Origin: Prevotella sp.
Lineage (GTDB): Bacteria; Bacteroidota; Bacteroidia; Bacteroidales; Bacteroidaceae
Reading direction: 5' to 3'
Assembly: GCA_017561825.1 (NCBI GenBank)
Contig: JAFZBK010000067.1
Location: 99,726-163,725, forward strand
Length of the DNA stretch: 64,000 nt
Part shown: in pieces, positions 33,870-43,400 of the stretch
Layout: the number at the start of each line of letters is the position of its first letter
Position numbering within the stretch: the stretch's first letter is position 1
Notes under the pieces: generated by a model
The model's database searches: none
What the model was told of the DNA's origin: nothing
The model's input: the letters and a program-made list of their open reading frames with translations, nothing else
Position numbers and translations under genes: made by a program

Positions 33870-35660
33870 TTACACAACCTCAATTCCCAGCTTCTCACAG
33901 AGTTGCAGACTCATCTCCTTGAGCTTGAACTTCTGGATCTTACCAGAGCCTGTCAACGGGAACTGATCGATGAAGAATACATACTTAGGAATCTTGTAAC
34001 GCGCAATCTTTCCACGACAGAACTCCTGTACGTCCTCGGGCTCCATCTTCACACCCTCTTCAAGGATGATGAAGGCACCCACAGCCTCACCGTATTTCTT
34101 CGAAGGAACGGCAGCCACCTGCACGTCACGGATGCCGGGCATGTGATAGAGGAATTCCTCGATCTCTCGCGGATAGATATTCTCACCACCGCGGATGATC
34201 ATATCCTTGATACGACCCGTAATCTTATAGAAGCCCTGCTCGTCTTTGATACCTAAGTCACCTGAATGCAGATAACCGTTCTTGTCAATCACCTCGGCAG
34301 TTGCCTCGGGGTTCTTATAATAACCCTTCATCACGTTGAAGCCCTTGCAACACATTTCGCCCTGCACACCAACGGGACATTCCTCACCGGTCTCAGGATC
34401 CAACACTTTCACGTCAACAAAGGGGAAGTCGCGTCCCACCGTAGTACAGCGCTGTTCGAAGGTATCGTTCAGACAAGTCTGTGTCATACCAGGTGATGAT
34501 TCGGTCAGTCCGTACACGCTGGTGATGGTCATATACATCTTCTCGCTCACCTGCTTCATCAGTTCCACAGGACAGAGTGATCCGGCCATGATACCTGTAC
34601 GCAGACAGGTCAGGTCGAACATATCGAACATCGGATGGTTCAGCTCGGCGATGAACATCGTAGGCACACCATAGACAGCCGTACAACGCTCTTTATGGAT
34701 AGAGGCCAATACCACCAGCGGATCAAATTTCTCCACCATCACCTCCGTACAGCCATGTGTCAGACAGTTCATCGTGGCGAGCACCACACCGAAGCAGTGG
34801 AACAGCGGTACGCATACGCAGAGTTTATCATCCTGCGTGAATCCCATGTTCTCGCCAGTGAAGTAACCGTCGTTGGCTATACCGTAGTGTGTCAGCATCA
34901 CTCCCTTGGGGAAACCTGTCGTACCACTGGTATATTGCATGTTGCAGACATCATAACAGTTCACGTTCCGCTTCATCTCGTTCAGCGTCTCGTCTTCCAC
35001 GTTCTGACCCAAGAGCAGCAGTTCGGCCGTGTTGAACATACCGCGGTATTTCTCCATACCTATATATACAACGTTCTTCAGGTGAGGGAACCGTTCGCTG
35101 TTCAGATGACCGCGTTCGCAGGTCTTCAGCTCGGGCAGCATGGTGTAGGTCATGTCCACATAGTTACAGTCCCATGTACCATCAGTAATGCAGAGCGTTT
35201 GCATATCAGAGTCCTTGCACAGATACTCCAACTCGTTCTGCTTGTAGTTGGTGTTCACCGTTACCAGCACCGCGCCGATCTTGGCAGTGGCATAGAGGAA
35301 GGTGAGCCAATCGGGGACGTTGGTTGCCCAGATGCCCACATTCGATCCCTTCTTCACGCCAATCGATATCAGACCCTTGGCCAGATTATCCACGCGCTCG
35401 TTGAACTTACTCCACGTGAATCGCAAGTCTCTATCTGAATAAACGATATACTCCTTATCGGGTGTAGTCTCAGCCCAGTACTCGAGCCATTGTCCCAGCG
35501 TCTTCTCATGAAGCGTATAGCCCGCAGAACCTGTCTCTGCAGGATATGTTCTATCTGGCAAAGGTCTGCCAGCCATATCAAGCCGACTCTCCCCCTTCCC
35601 CTCCCTGTGATGGAGGGGAGTAGTTACCTCAGAAGTTTTGTTATTATTTATCTGTTCCAT
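33870..35660 (-). CDS. AMP-forming acyl-CoA ligase (long-chain fatty-acid-CoA ligase-like)
   Basis: 596 residues. Activates a carboxylic acid to acyl-AMP, then acyl-CoA; the medium/long-chain FadD-like group fits best. Motifs: P-loop [32 protein letters not shown] (A5), GYLHSGDLG, and the hinge [20 protein letters not shown] with the late lysine near [12 protein letters not shown]. The N-terminus is unusual: residues 13-26 ([14 protein letters not shown]) are the translation of a GC-rich palindromic repeat. The ATG at 35660 also overlaps the DUF559 gene end by 17 bp; the native start may be Met29 (35576). Downstream of an XRE-cupin regulator, from which it is separated by the DUF559 cassette. 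Confidence 0.9.
   Translation of the reverse strand: MEQINNNKTSEVTTPLHHREGKGESRLDMAGRPLPDRTYPAETGSAGYTLHEKTLGQWLEYWAETTPDKEYIVYSDRDLRFTWSKFNERVDNLAKGLISIGVKKGSNVGIWATNVPDWLTFLYATAKIGAVLVTVNTNYKQNELEYLCKDSDMQTLCITDGTWDCNYVDMTYTMLPELKTCERGHLNSERFPHLKNVVYIGMEKYRGMFNTAELLLLGQNVEDETLNEMKRNVNCYDVCNMQYTSGTTGFPKGVMLTHYGIANDGYFTGENMGFTQDDKLCVCVPLFHCFGVVLATMNCLTHGCTEVMVEKFDPLVVLASIHKERCTAVYGVPTMFIAELNHPMFDMFDLTCLRTGIMAGSLCPVELMKQVSEKMYMTITSVYGLTESSPGMTQTCLNDTFEQRCTTVGRDFPFVDVKVLDPETGEECPVGVQGEMCCKGFNVMKGYYKNPEATAEVIDKNGYLHSGDLGIKDEQGFYKITGRIKDMIIRGGENIYPREIEEFLYHMPGIRDVQVAAVPSKKYGEAVGAFIILEEGVKMEPEDVQEFCRGKIARYKIPKYVFFIDQFPLTGSGKIQKFKLKEMSLQLCEKLGIEVV
35584..35624. repeat. GC-rich palindromic repeat, left end of DUF559 cassette
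   Basis: Outer end GACTCTCCCCC, then TCCCCTCCCTGTGATGGAGG followed by GGAGTAG. Inverted relative to 36040-36078, with the DUF559 gene in between. It is translated in frame at the N-terminus of the ligase. Confidence 0.8.
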
Positions 35661-36021
35661 TAAAATATTCTTCTATTTGATCAATTACTTTTTCGATATC
35701 ATTGAGTACCTCCTCGTTCGTGAATCGAATAATATGGTAGCCCATCCTTTCCAGAGCTTCTTCCCGTTGTTCGTCATCATACTGTTGTCTGGGTTCTGAG
35801 TGGTAGCCACCATCAACCTCTATGATAAGTCCGCCATGACGAGAAACAAAGTCAACAATAAAATCTCCTATAATATGCTGACGAAGAAACTTCACTCCAA
35901 AGGCGTTTTCTCTTAAATATCCCCAGAGGACATTTTCCGCAAGCGTTGAATTCTTCCTATTCTCCCTTGCAAACCCCTTCAGCAGTCCATATCTATCAGG
36001 AGAAGCTGTTTTATAGCTCAT
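35644..36021 (-). CDS. DUF559 (Vsr/restriction-endonuclease-like fold) protein
   Basis: 125 residues. DUF559 proteins belong to the PD-(D/E)xK nuclease superfamily near very-short-patch-repair enzymes. The signature is visible: [20 protein letters not shown], then [20 protein letters not shown] with the metal Asp, [11 protein letters not shown] (ExD) and [15 protein letters not shown]. The ATG at 36021 is used; a GTG one codon earlier is also possible. The gene stands between two inverted copies of a GC-rich palindromic repeat and separates a regulator from the ligase gene it usually accompanies. It looks like an inserted unit. The substrate and activity are unknown. Confidence 0.85.
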   Translation of the reverse strand: MSYKTASPDRYGLLKGFARENRKNSTLAENVLWGYLRENAFGVKFLRQHIIGDFIVDFVSRHGGLIIEVDGGYHSEPRQQYDDEQREEALERMGYHIIRFTNEEVLNDIEKVIDQIEEYFNGTDK

Positions 36022-36039
36022 CACCTCAGTATCTATTTA

Positions 36040-36078
36040 CTCCCCTCCATTCAGGGAGGGGCTGGGGGGGTGGGTCTC
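36040..36078. repeat. GC-rich palindromic repeat, right end of DUF559 cassette
   Basis: CTCCCCTCCATTCAGGGAGG, then GGCTGGGGGG and the outer end TGGGTCTC. Opposite orientation to 35584-35624. Lies in the 58-bp gap before the DUF559 ATG and ends next to the stop of the XRE-cupin gene (36080). Confidence 0.8.
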
Positions 36079-36079
36079 T

Positions 36080-36664
36080 TTAGAATGGTATATATACAAC
36101 GGCGAGAATCTTCGCGCTCTTGCCCGGTGCGCCATGCACATGGTGCTTCACGATGGAATCATAGAAGATGCTGTCGCCTTCTTTCAGGGTGTAGGTATCC
36201 TTGCCATACACAATCTCCACCTCACCGTTCATCACATAGATGAACTCCTCGCCCTCATGGGCTGAGAGCTGGAAGTCGGGCGTATCCTCGGGATTGATAT
36301 CGATAACGAACGGTTCCATGTGACGACCGGCCTTCTGCTGTGCCAAGGGATGATACTCCATGTGCTTACGGGCATCAGTGGCATCATTAGAGAAGCTGAT
36401 ACTGCTATTGCGTTCACGATCCTCTGCACGACAAACCACTGGTCCCAGAGCATCATTATCGTCCATAAAGGTTCCCAGACGAACACCCAAAGCACGGGCA
36501 ATCTTGATCAGCGGACCTAACGATGGCAGGTTCTGATCGTTTTCGATGGATAAAATCTGTTCGGCTGACAAGCCACTGCGTTCTGAAATCTCCTCAATGG
36601 AGAGGTTTTTTGACTCTCTGATCCCTTTGATCTTGTGTCCTACGATTGATTGATTATCTGACAT
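36080..36664 (-). CDS. XRE-family regulator with C-terminal cupin domain
   Basis: 194 residues: helix-turn-helix at ~8-65 (IKGIRESKNLSIEEISERSG, then LSAEQILSIENDQNLPSLGP) and a cupin sensor at ~120-192 (HEGEEFIYVMNGEVEIVYG, LKEGDSIFYDSIVKHHVHG). This architecture regulates neighbouring metabolic genes, often acyl-CoA or polyamine enzymes, in response to a small ligand. The ATG at 36664 fits the HTH position and the promoter at 36716-36746; the longer frame to 36745 starts inside the promoter. The acyl-CoA ligase is its likely target, now separated by the DUF559 cassette. Confidence 0.88.
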   Translation of the reverse strand: MSDNQSIVGHKIKGIRESKNLSIEEISERSGLSAEQILSIENDQNLPSLGPLIKIARALGVRLGTFMDDNDALGPVVCRAEDRERNSSISFSNDATDARKHMEYHPLAQQKAGRHMEPFVIDINPEDTPDFQLSAHEGEEFIYVMNGEVEIVYGKDTYTLKEGDSIFYDSIVKHHVHGAPGKSAKILAVVYIPF

Positions 36665-36715
36665 AATCGATATAAAATATAGCCTTTTGCTTACAATGTT
36701 TAATAAAATCGGGTG

Positions 36716-36746
36716 CAAAGGTAATAATAAATGAGCAAAAGGCAAA
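36716..36746 (-). promoter_or_regulatory. Promoter of the XRE-cupin gene
   Basis: Minus strand TTTG (36743-36746), 19 bp, TACCTTTG (36716-36723). Confidence 0.75.
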
Positions 36747-36858
36747 AAGAAAGTTTACTTTTCTTTTTATCTTCGGAAAAAAAAGGGAACCATATATGCA
36801 TATTTTGCACAAGTGGTGGCAGGTGAAGTTTGGCTATGGTCGTTTTTCTGGCATTATT

Positions 36859-36889
36859 TTTGCAAGTTACAATAAAAACATTAACTTTG
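36859..36889 (+). promoter_or_regulatory. Promoter of clpC
   Basis: TTTG (36859-36862), 19 bp, TAACTTTG (36882-36889), 32 bp before the ATG at 36922. A further TATTTTTG lies at 36855-36862. Confidence 0.75.
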
Positions 36890-36921
36890 CAACAGAATAT
36901 TATATATTTAGGAATACGATC

Positions 36922-39459
36922 ATGACCAGTCAGTTTTCACCGAAGGTTTCTCAGATCCTTGCGTTCAGTCGTGAGGAAGCAGTGCGTCTGGCCAGCAGAT
37001 CTGTAGGTCCGGAACATCTCTTATTGGGTATTCTGCGCGACAAACAGAGTCCTGTTCGTGAGTATTTCATCACACGCGACATCAACCTGCAGTCGATGAA
37101 GACCGAACTCGAACAGAAGGTGCGTGAGGAAGAATACACCTACCCCATCAACACCCAGGAACTGATTCTCAACGAGAAGGCGAGCAATGTGCTGAAACTC
37201 GCTGTCCTTGAGGCGCGTATCCAAGCCCTGACAACTGTTGATGTTTCCCATTTACTGTTGGCCATTCTGCACGACCAGGTGGACAACGGTGCTAAAGTAG
37301 TATTAGAATTCAATAATATGGACTATGATGATGCCCTGGCTTTCTTCTCGCAAAAGAAGGAGCCTATACACCCCATGAACGGAATCGGTCTACCAGAAGA
37401 GGACGAGGAAGATGAAGCTCCCGTTAACGATGGTACGGCCAAGAACAACCCGCAACAGAACAAAACCGCTACGAAGACCCGTAAGGGCGACGGTAAGACA
37501 CCTGTGCTGGATAACTTCAGTACTGATCTGACGAAGGCTGCACTGGAAGGAAAGCTCGATCCCGTGGTGGGTCGTGAGCGCGAGCTCCAGCGAGTAATCG
37601 AGATCTTAGGTCGTAGGAAGAAGAATAACCCAATCCTGATTGGTGAACCCGGTGTGGGCAAGAGTGCCATTGTGGAAGGGTTGGCGCAGATGATTGCCCT
37701 GCACCGCACCTCACCCATGCTGTTTAACAAACGTGTGGTGAACCTCGATATGACGGCAGTGGTGGCTGGAACGAAGTACCGCGGACAGTTTGAGGAGCGT
37801 ATCCGCGCCCTGATCAAGGAAATCGAGGCCAACCCCGATATCATCGTGTTCATCGATGAGATCCACACGCTGATCGGAGCAGGCTCCACACCAGGAAGCA
37901 TGGATGCCGCCAATATCCTCAAGCCTGCTTTGGCAAGAGGTACGATACAGTGCATCGGTGCCACCACACTGGATGAATACCGTAACTCCATCGAGAAAGA
38001 CGGAGCCTTGGAGCGCCGTTTCCAGAAGATTATCGTAGAGCCGACAACCGTTGAGGAAACGATAAATATCCTGCATAATATCAAGGAAAGATACGAACAA
38101 CATCACCACGTTACATACACTGACGATGCCATTTTGGCATGTGTCAAACTGACAGATAGATATGTAACCGACCGTTTCTTCCCCGACAAGGCGATTGATG
38201 CGCTCGATGAGGTGGGCTCGAAGACCCACTTGCAGCACGCTGCCGTTCCGCCAGAGATCACTGAGATGGAGAAGCAGATTGCCGAGACCAAGGAGAAAAA
38301 GCAGTTGGCTGTACGCAGTCAGGACTTTGAATTGGCCGCCAGCTACCGTGATAAGCAACTGCAGTTAGAGCGTGATATGCAGGCACTGCAGGAGAAATGG
38401 ACCAATGGTGACAACGAAGAAAGAAAGGTGATCACAGAGAAAGAGGTGGCCGAGGTTGTCTCGATGATGACGGGTGTTCCCGTGCAGCGCATGGAGCAGT
38501 CGGAAGGCATCCGATTGAAGAACCTGGAACAGGAACTGAAAGCATCGGTCATTGCCCAGGATGCAGCTATCGAGAAGATGGTGAAGGCCATCCAGCGCAA
38601 CCGTGTAGGTTTGAAAGAGCCCACCCATCCCATCGGAGCCTTTATGTTCTTAGGTCCTACGGGTGTAGGTAAGACCTACCTGGCCAAGAAGTTAGCCGAG
38701 CAGATGTTCGGTAGTGCGGAAGCACTGATCCGTATCGATATGAGTGAGTATTCCGAGAGTTTCAACACCTCACGACTCATCGGTGCGCCTCCGGGATATG
38801 TAGGCTATGAGGAAGGCGGTCAGCTGACCGAGCGTGTTCGTCGTCACCCCTACTCCATCGTCCTGCTCGACGAGATCGAGAAAGCACACGGGAACGTGTT
38901 CAACATGCTGCTCCAGGTGCTGGATGAAGGACGGTTGACGGATGGTAACGGACGACTGATTGATTTCCGCAACACGGTGATCATCATGACCTCCAATAGC
39001 GGTACGCGACAGCTGAAGGAGTTCGGACGTGGCGTGGGCTTCAATGCAGGGGGTACAGGACTGGCGATGGATGAGCAAGACAAGGCCTATGCCCGCAGCA
39101 TCATCCAGAAGAGTCTGAGCAAGCAGTTCTCACCTGAGTTCCTGAACCGACTGGACGAGATCATTACCTTCGACCAGCTCGACCTGACAGCCATCAAGAG
39201 AATCATCGAGGTGGAACTGAAGGATCTGTATAAGCGTGTGGAGGATCTCGGCTATCAACTTGATATCACCGACGAAGCCAAGGAGTTCGTGGCTACGAAG
39301 GGCTATGACGTGCAGTTCGGAGCCCGTCCGCTGAAGAGGGCCATCCAGAACTATATCGAAGACGGGGTGTGCGAGAAACTGTTGAGTGGTGAACTACAAG
39401 AAGGCAGTACCATTCATATCAGCAAACATCCAGAGAAAGAAGAGTTGCTATTCGCTTAG
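36922..39459 (+). CDS. clpC: ATP-dependent Clp protease ATP-binding subunit ClpC
   Basis: 845-residue AAA+ unfoldase that feeds proteins to ClpP. N-terminal double Clp-N domain (1-145, SREEAVRLASRSVGPEHLLLG), an acidic linker (~150-190), AAA-1 with Walker A GEPGVGKSA (241-249) and Walker B IIVFIDEIHTLIGAG, a UVR domain (~450-490, EKKQLAVRSQDFELAASYRD) that marks ClpC rather than ClpA/ClpB, and AAA-2 with GPTGVGKTY (578-586) and IVLLDEIEKAH. The ATG at 36922 follows the promoter; the frame from 36796 would add 42 residues with no family match. Ends in a bidirectional terminator. Confidence 0.94.
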   Translation: MTSQFSPKVSQILAFSREEAVRLASRSVGPEHLLLGILRDKQSPVREYFITRDINLQSMKTELEQKVREEEYTYPINTQELILNEKASNVLKLAVLEARIQALTTVDVSHLLLAILHDQVDNGAKVVLEFNNMDYDDALAFFSQKKEPIHPMNGIGLPEEDEEDEAPVNDGTAKNNPQQNKTATKTRKGDGKTPVLDNFSTDLTKAALEGKLDPVVGRERELQRVIEILGRRKKNNPILIGEPGVGKSAIVEGLAQMIALHRTSPMLFNKRVVNLDMTAVVAGTKYRGQFEERIRALIKEIEANPDIIVFIDEIHTLIGAGSTPGSMDAANILKPALARGTIQCIGATTLDEYRNSIEKDGALERRFQKIIVEPTTVEETINILHNIKERYEQHHHVTYTDDAILACVKLTDRYVTDRFFPDKAIDALDEVGSKTHLQHAAVPPEITEMEKQIAETKEKKQLAVRSQDFELAASYRDKQLQLERDMQALQEKWTNGDNEERKVITEKEVAEVVSMMTGVPVQRMEQSEGIRLKNLEQELKASVIAQDAAIEKMVKAIQRNRVGLKEPTHPIGAFMFLGPTGVGKTYLAKKLAEQMFGSAEALIRIDMSEYSESFNTSRLIGAPPGYVGYEEGGQLTERVRRHPYSIVLLDEIEKAHGNVFNMLLQVLDEGRLTDGNGRLIDFRNTVIIMTSNSGTRQLKEFGRGVGFNAGGTGLAMDEQDKAYARSIIQKSLSKQFSPEFLNRLDEIITFDQLDLTAIKRIIEVELKDLYKRVEDLGYQLDITDEAKEFVATKGYDVQFGARPLKRAIQNYIEDGVCEKLLSGELQEGSTIHISKHPEKEELLFA

Positions 39460-39488
39460 AGGTGAGAGATCACCACTAATACAATAAC

Positions 39489-39516
39489 AAAGGGATGGGT
39501 TTTGACCCATCCCTTT
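39489..39516. terminator. Bidirectional terminator between clpC and the convergent Spy-like gene
   Basis: AAAGGGATGGGT-TTTG-ACCCATCCCTTT, a perfect 12-bp stem, with T-rich sequence on the plus side (CCCTTTTCC) and on the minus side (TTTGTTATTG). Confidence 0.85.
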
Positions 39517-39541
39517 TCCATACAATCTTTACCTATTTCGA

Positions 39542-40012
39542 TTAGAAGCCGCCGCCACCGGGGAAGCCACCACCAGGAGCACCGCCACCGGGGAAGCCAC
39601 CACCAGGAGCACCGCCACCGAACTGCGGACGATTTCTACGTCTTTCTTCCTGCTGCTTCTGGTAAGCCTCGAACTGCTCGGCTGTCAGGATCTCCTTCAG
39701 CTCAGTGTTGTAAGCTTCCATCTTCTCCTGACGCTCTTTCATCATTTTCTCCATTTCCTCACGGCTGGGCATCTGCATCTGACCGCCTTGACCGCCTTGA
39801 CCACGATTGAAGCCACGCATGCCAAACAGATCGTTGTACTTCTCGTTCAGAGCCTTCAGCTTTGCAGCCTGATCGGCATCCAGTTTGAAGTCCTTTACCA
39901 TTTGTTCTGTACGGTCAACCTGCTGACGACGTCCTCTTCTCTCGGAATTCTCTTGTGCTGAAACTGCGGTGAACATTAATACACCAGCCAGCAAAAACAA
40001 TACTCTTTTCAT
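39542..40012 (-). CDS. Spy/CpxP-like secreted protein (DUF4890-like) with Gly-Pro-rich tail
   Basis: 156 residues: signal peptide (MKRVLFLLAGVLMFTAVSAQ), then a helical, Arg/Gln/Glu-rich middle (VKDFKLDADQAAKLKALNEK … LKEILTAEQFEAYQKQQEER) of the Spy/CpxP type, in which LTxEQ motifs are typical of periplasmic chaperones or envelope-stress sensors. The last 25 residues are two direct copies of GGGAPGGGFP and an end GGGGF, encoded by a 27-bp tandem repeat that could change in number by slippage. Convergent with clpC. I found no clear promoter. Confidence 0.75.
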   Translation of the reverse strand: MKRVLFLLAGVLMFTAVSAQENSERRGRRQQVDRTEQMVKDFKLDADQAAKLKALNEKYNDLFGMRGFNRGQGGQGGQMQMPSREEMEKMMKERQEKMEAYNTELKEILTAEQFEAYQKQQEERRRNRPQFGGGAPGGGFPGGGAPGGGFPGGGGF

Positions 40013-40117
40013 ATAAAAATAAATTAGTTAATAATATCTGCAAAACAGTTTACTAATTTGATTTATTAATGACTATTTCGTTTAAGTTAAACGATTGATT
40101 TTAAGATTATTTATCAT

Positions 40118-40450
40118 CTAGCCATGTTCAGGAACCACGGCAAAGAAGGTCAAATCTTCCGTTCCCTTGTTTATCAACGTGTGCTCCTTACCCTTCGGAT
40201 TGTAGTGTACCTGCCCGGGTAGCACCACCTCTTCCTGTCCTTCATAGATAAAGGTGGCCACGCCTGAAAGGATATACATAACCTCGGAGTTTGTCTCATG
40301 GCGATGCAGGCCGATAGAAGAGCCGGGCTCCAACTTGCCGAACATAATCTTTACATTCTCGTCGGTGTAGTGCTTCATGATATATCGTCCCTCACCTCCC
40401 TTGAAGTGAGGAACGATAGTCTCTTCCAGTTTCTTGAAGTCGATAATCAT
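40118..40450 (-). CDS. Small cupin-domain protein
   Basis: 110 residues forming one cupin barrel: motif 1 GLHRHETNSEVMYILSG (metal-binding His-His-Glu) and motif 2 PGQVHYNPKGKEHTLINKG (His). Single-domain cupins of this type include isomerases and sensors; the substrate is not readable. It starts 13 bp after the TonB-dependent receptor gene on the same strand and so may be the end of that transcript. Confidence 0.85.
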   Translation of the reverse strand: MIIDFKKLEETIVPHFKGGEGRYIMKHYTDENVKIMFGKLEPGSSIGLHRHETNSEVMYILSGVATFIYEGQEEVVLPGQVHYNPKGKEHTLINKGTEDLTFFAVVPEHG

Positions 40451-40463
40451 ACTTCGTCAGTGT

Positions 40464-43400
40464 TTAGTTGAAGAAATACTTGATACCCAACTGGAGTTTC
40501 CAGCAGTTGCTGTAGCTCATATTGGTATCGTACGACTTGGTAGGATACTCGCCGTTCACCTTGTACATGGAGAATACCGGCTTGTTAGAATCATCCACAC
40601 CCTCGTACTTCAAGATCTTCAGGTAGTTGGAAACCTGAGCGTTCTTCGGGATGCCCCACTTGGAGTTCAGCATGTTACCAAAGTTGATGATATCAGCCGT
40701 GAGCTGCAGCTTATGCTTCGTGCTTCCCACCTTTACTTGGAAGTCCTGCGCGATACGGATATCGAAGCGGTGCAGCCAAGGAGCCCTTGCAGCGTATGGC
40801 TCGGCATACTGTCCACGATGACTGTTCAGGTAGTCATCCTGTGCAACAAATGCCCAGAAGGCGATACGGTCGGCCTCGGTCTTGAACTGGATCTCGCTAT
40901 CGTTAGCGGGGATATAGATCATATCGTTGTTCACACCGTCGCCGTTGAAGTCGGAGGTATAGATAAAGCTACCGTTCGAAGCAGAATAAGCCTTGTAGAA
41001 CACATTGAAGCGTGTACCCCAATTGGTGCCGAATACCTTGTACGGGAGGTAGTAGTCGAGCGAGGCTATTACCTGATCAGGTGTCACATAGTTCGAACGA
41101 TGCAGTCTGGTGGTGTTAGGACCATCCACAGAGATCGTACCAGTCCAAGTAGAAACAGCGTTCTGTCCGGGCAGACCCGTCACCTCTTTGTTCTCCATCT
41201 TGGTATAGGCAGCCATCAACTTCAGGTTCTTGATCGGCTCAGCGTTCATCTGGATACTGGCTGAATAGCCATAGCCCTTATGGATATTCTTCAGCATGAT
41301 GGCATACTTACCCTTGTAGTACAGGTCGTTGTTAGTATATTGAACACGATCGTCAGCACCATTGAAGTGTGCCATACTCTCAGGATTGTCATCCTTGATG
41401 TTCAGATTATCCATATAGATAGCATTGATGCTCGAGTTGTAGATGAACTCACCCGTTACGGTGAAGGGGAAGGATACCGGCAACTGATAGTCAACAGCGA
41501 TGCTCGACTTCCATACCATCGGCATCTTGAAGTTGCTCGACACACCCGTCATGTTCTGGTCGGCCACATGGTTCTGGTTGGTCTTGGGCACCTCGAAGTA
41601 ATCCCTCAACTGCTCCATGCCCCATAGCTTACCTGCCAGACCTTCGATCTTGCTCTGCACCCAAGCGGCATCACGTCCTAAGCCGTCGGCATAAGCCTTG
41701 TTACCATCGCTGTATCCTGCCACATAGTTCAACTGGAATACGTTGGCATTACCCGGCATGTTGGTGAAATAAACCAACGGGAAACGACCCTGGAAGAGAC
41801 CGGTACCACCACGTACCTTCAACGTCTTGTCACCAAACACATCCCATGAGAAGCCCACGCGGGGTGAGAACTGCCAGAAGGTATCGGGCCACTTACCTGT
41901 ATCGATGCGAACACCGTTGAAGTCGAGATCATAGATAGCCGTATTGCGTTCGATATCACTCTCATCGAAGGCGATATTCTCTGCACGTAAACCATAGGTG
42001 AGTTTCAGGTTCTTCAGGATATCCCACTCATCCTGCAGATAGATACCCAGCTGGTTATAGCGTACCATGCTCGAAGGACTCGGATTATCGTTGAAGCCAT
42101 AGGTGAAGGCAATGGCATTCGGAGCAGCGCCACTGAGGAAGTCTTCAAGACTGTTGAAGCGGTAATAGCCCGTACCGTTACGCATGTAGTTGTTCTTGGC
42201 AGCCACATGTTCGAAGCGGAAGCCAGCCGTGATCTTATGGGCACCTGCATAATAGGTGAAGTTATCCGTCAGGTTGGTGGTCTTGGTATCTACTACATTG
42301 TTGTAGGAGAACAACTCGTAACCGGCACTGATATACGGCTCATATACCTGCTTACCATCAGAGCCCTGACCGTACATGATATCGATGAACGGGAAGTTGT
42401 CGGAGTTCGTATCACGCATGTCGTTCATGTCTGAGTAGGTGAACAGCAACTGGTTGGAAGCCTTCTGACCGAAACGGCTGTTCAGATCGGCAGAGAACGA
42501 CTCCACATCATTGTGGAAGTAGTAAAGACTATTGGCAAAGGCCATTGACTTAGCACCGATACGTGCATCGTTGAACTTCGTTGCCTTGGCCACCACATCA
42601 TGTGAGCTGGCATTACAGGTACGCCAGTCAACCACCTTCGTCTTGTTATACCGCAAAGCCAGATGGTGGTTGTCGGTGATATTCCAGTCGATACGCGCCA
42701 TGAACTTCTCGTTGGAGTCCTCAGCGGGATAGTCGGTCCATGAACCCGTGTTATACCCATAGTTGTTCTTCAGGTAATCCGACACGCGCTGCATGTCAGC
42801 CTCAGTGGTTCTTGAGATATAATTACCAGGATTCTCGCCATCCTTACGGGCACGGAACTGTACCACCTGCTTGGCTGTGAGTTCCTTTTCGTAGTTAACG
42901 AAGAAGAAGAGCTTGTCCTTGATGATCGGTCCGCCGAGGGTGAAACCGTAGGTCTTCACCTCATCAGTAGCCCTTGTTCCCAGGTCTTTACCATTGATCT
43001 TGTTACCACGCATATCCTCATTGCGGTAGTAGCCATAGACAGTGCCCTTGAACTCGTTGGTACCCGACTTAGTTACAGCGTTGATACCACCACCGATGAA
43101 GTTGGTCTGACGAACATCATAGGGAGCAATCACCACCTGCATTTCTTCAATGGCGTCAATGGAAATCGGCGTTCCACCACCAGGCAGGGCGGAGGTCAGA
43201 CCAAAGCTGTTGTTGAAGTTGGCACCGTCAACGGTGAAGTTCGTGGAACGAGGATCCGCACCAGCGAGGTTCGTGCCGCCACCGGAATAGGGAGACAGCT
43301 TTGCCACATCCGTCAGACTACGTCCGATACTCGGCATGGACATCATCTGGTCGTTGTTGATGTTCATCGAAGCACCGGTCTTCTCTGTTGCGAACTTGGA

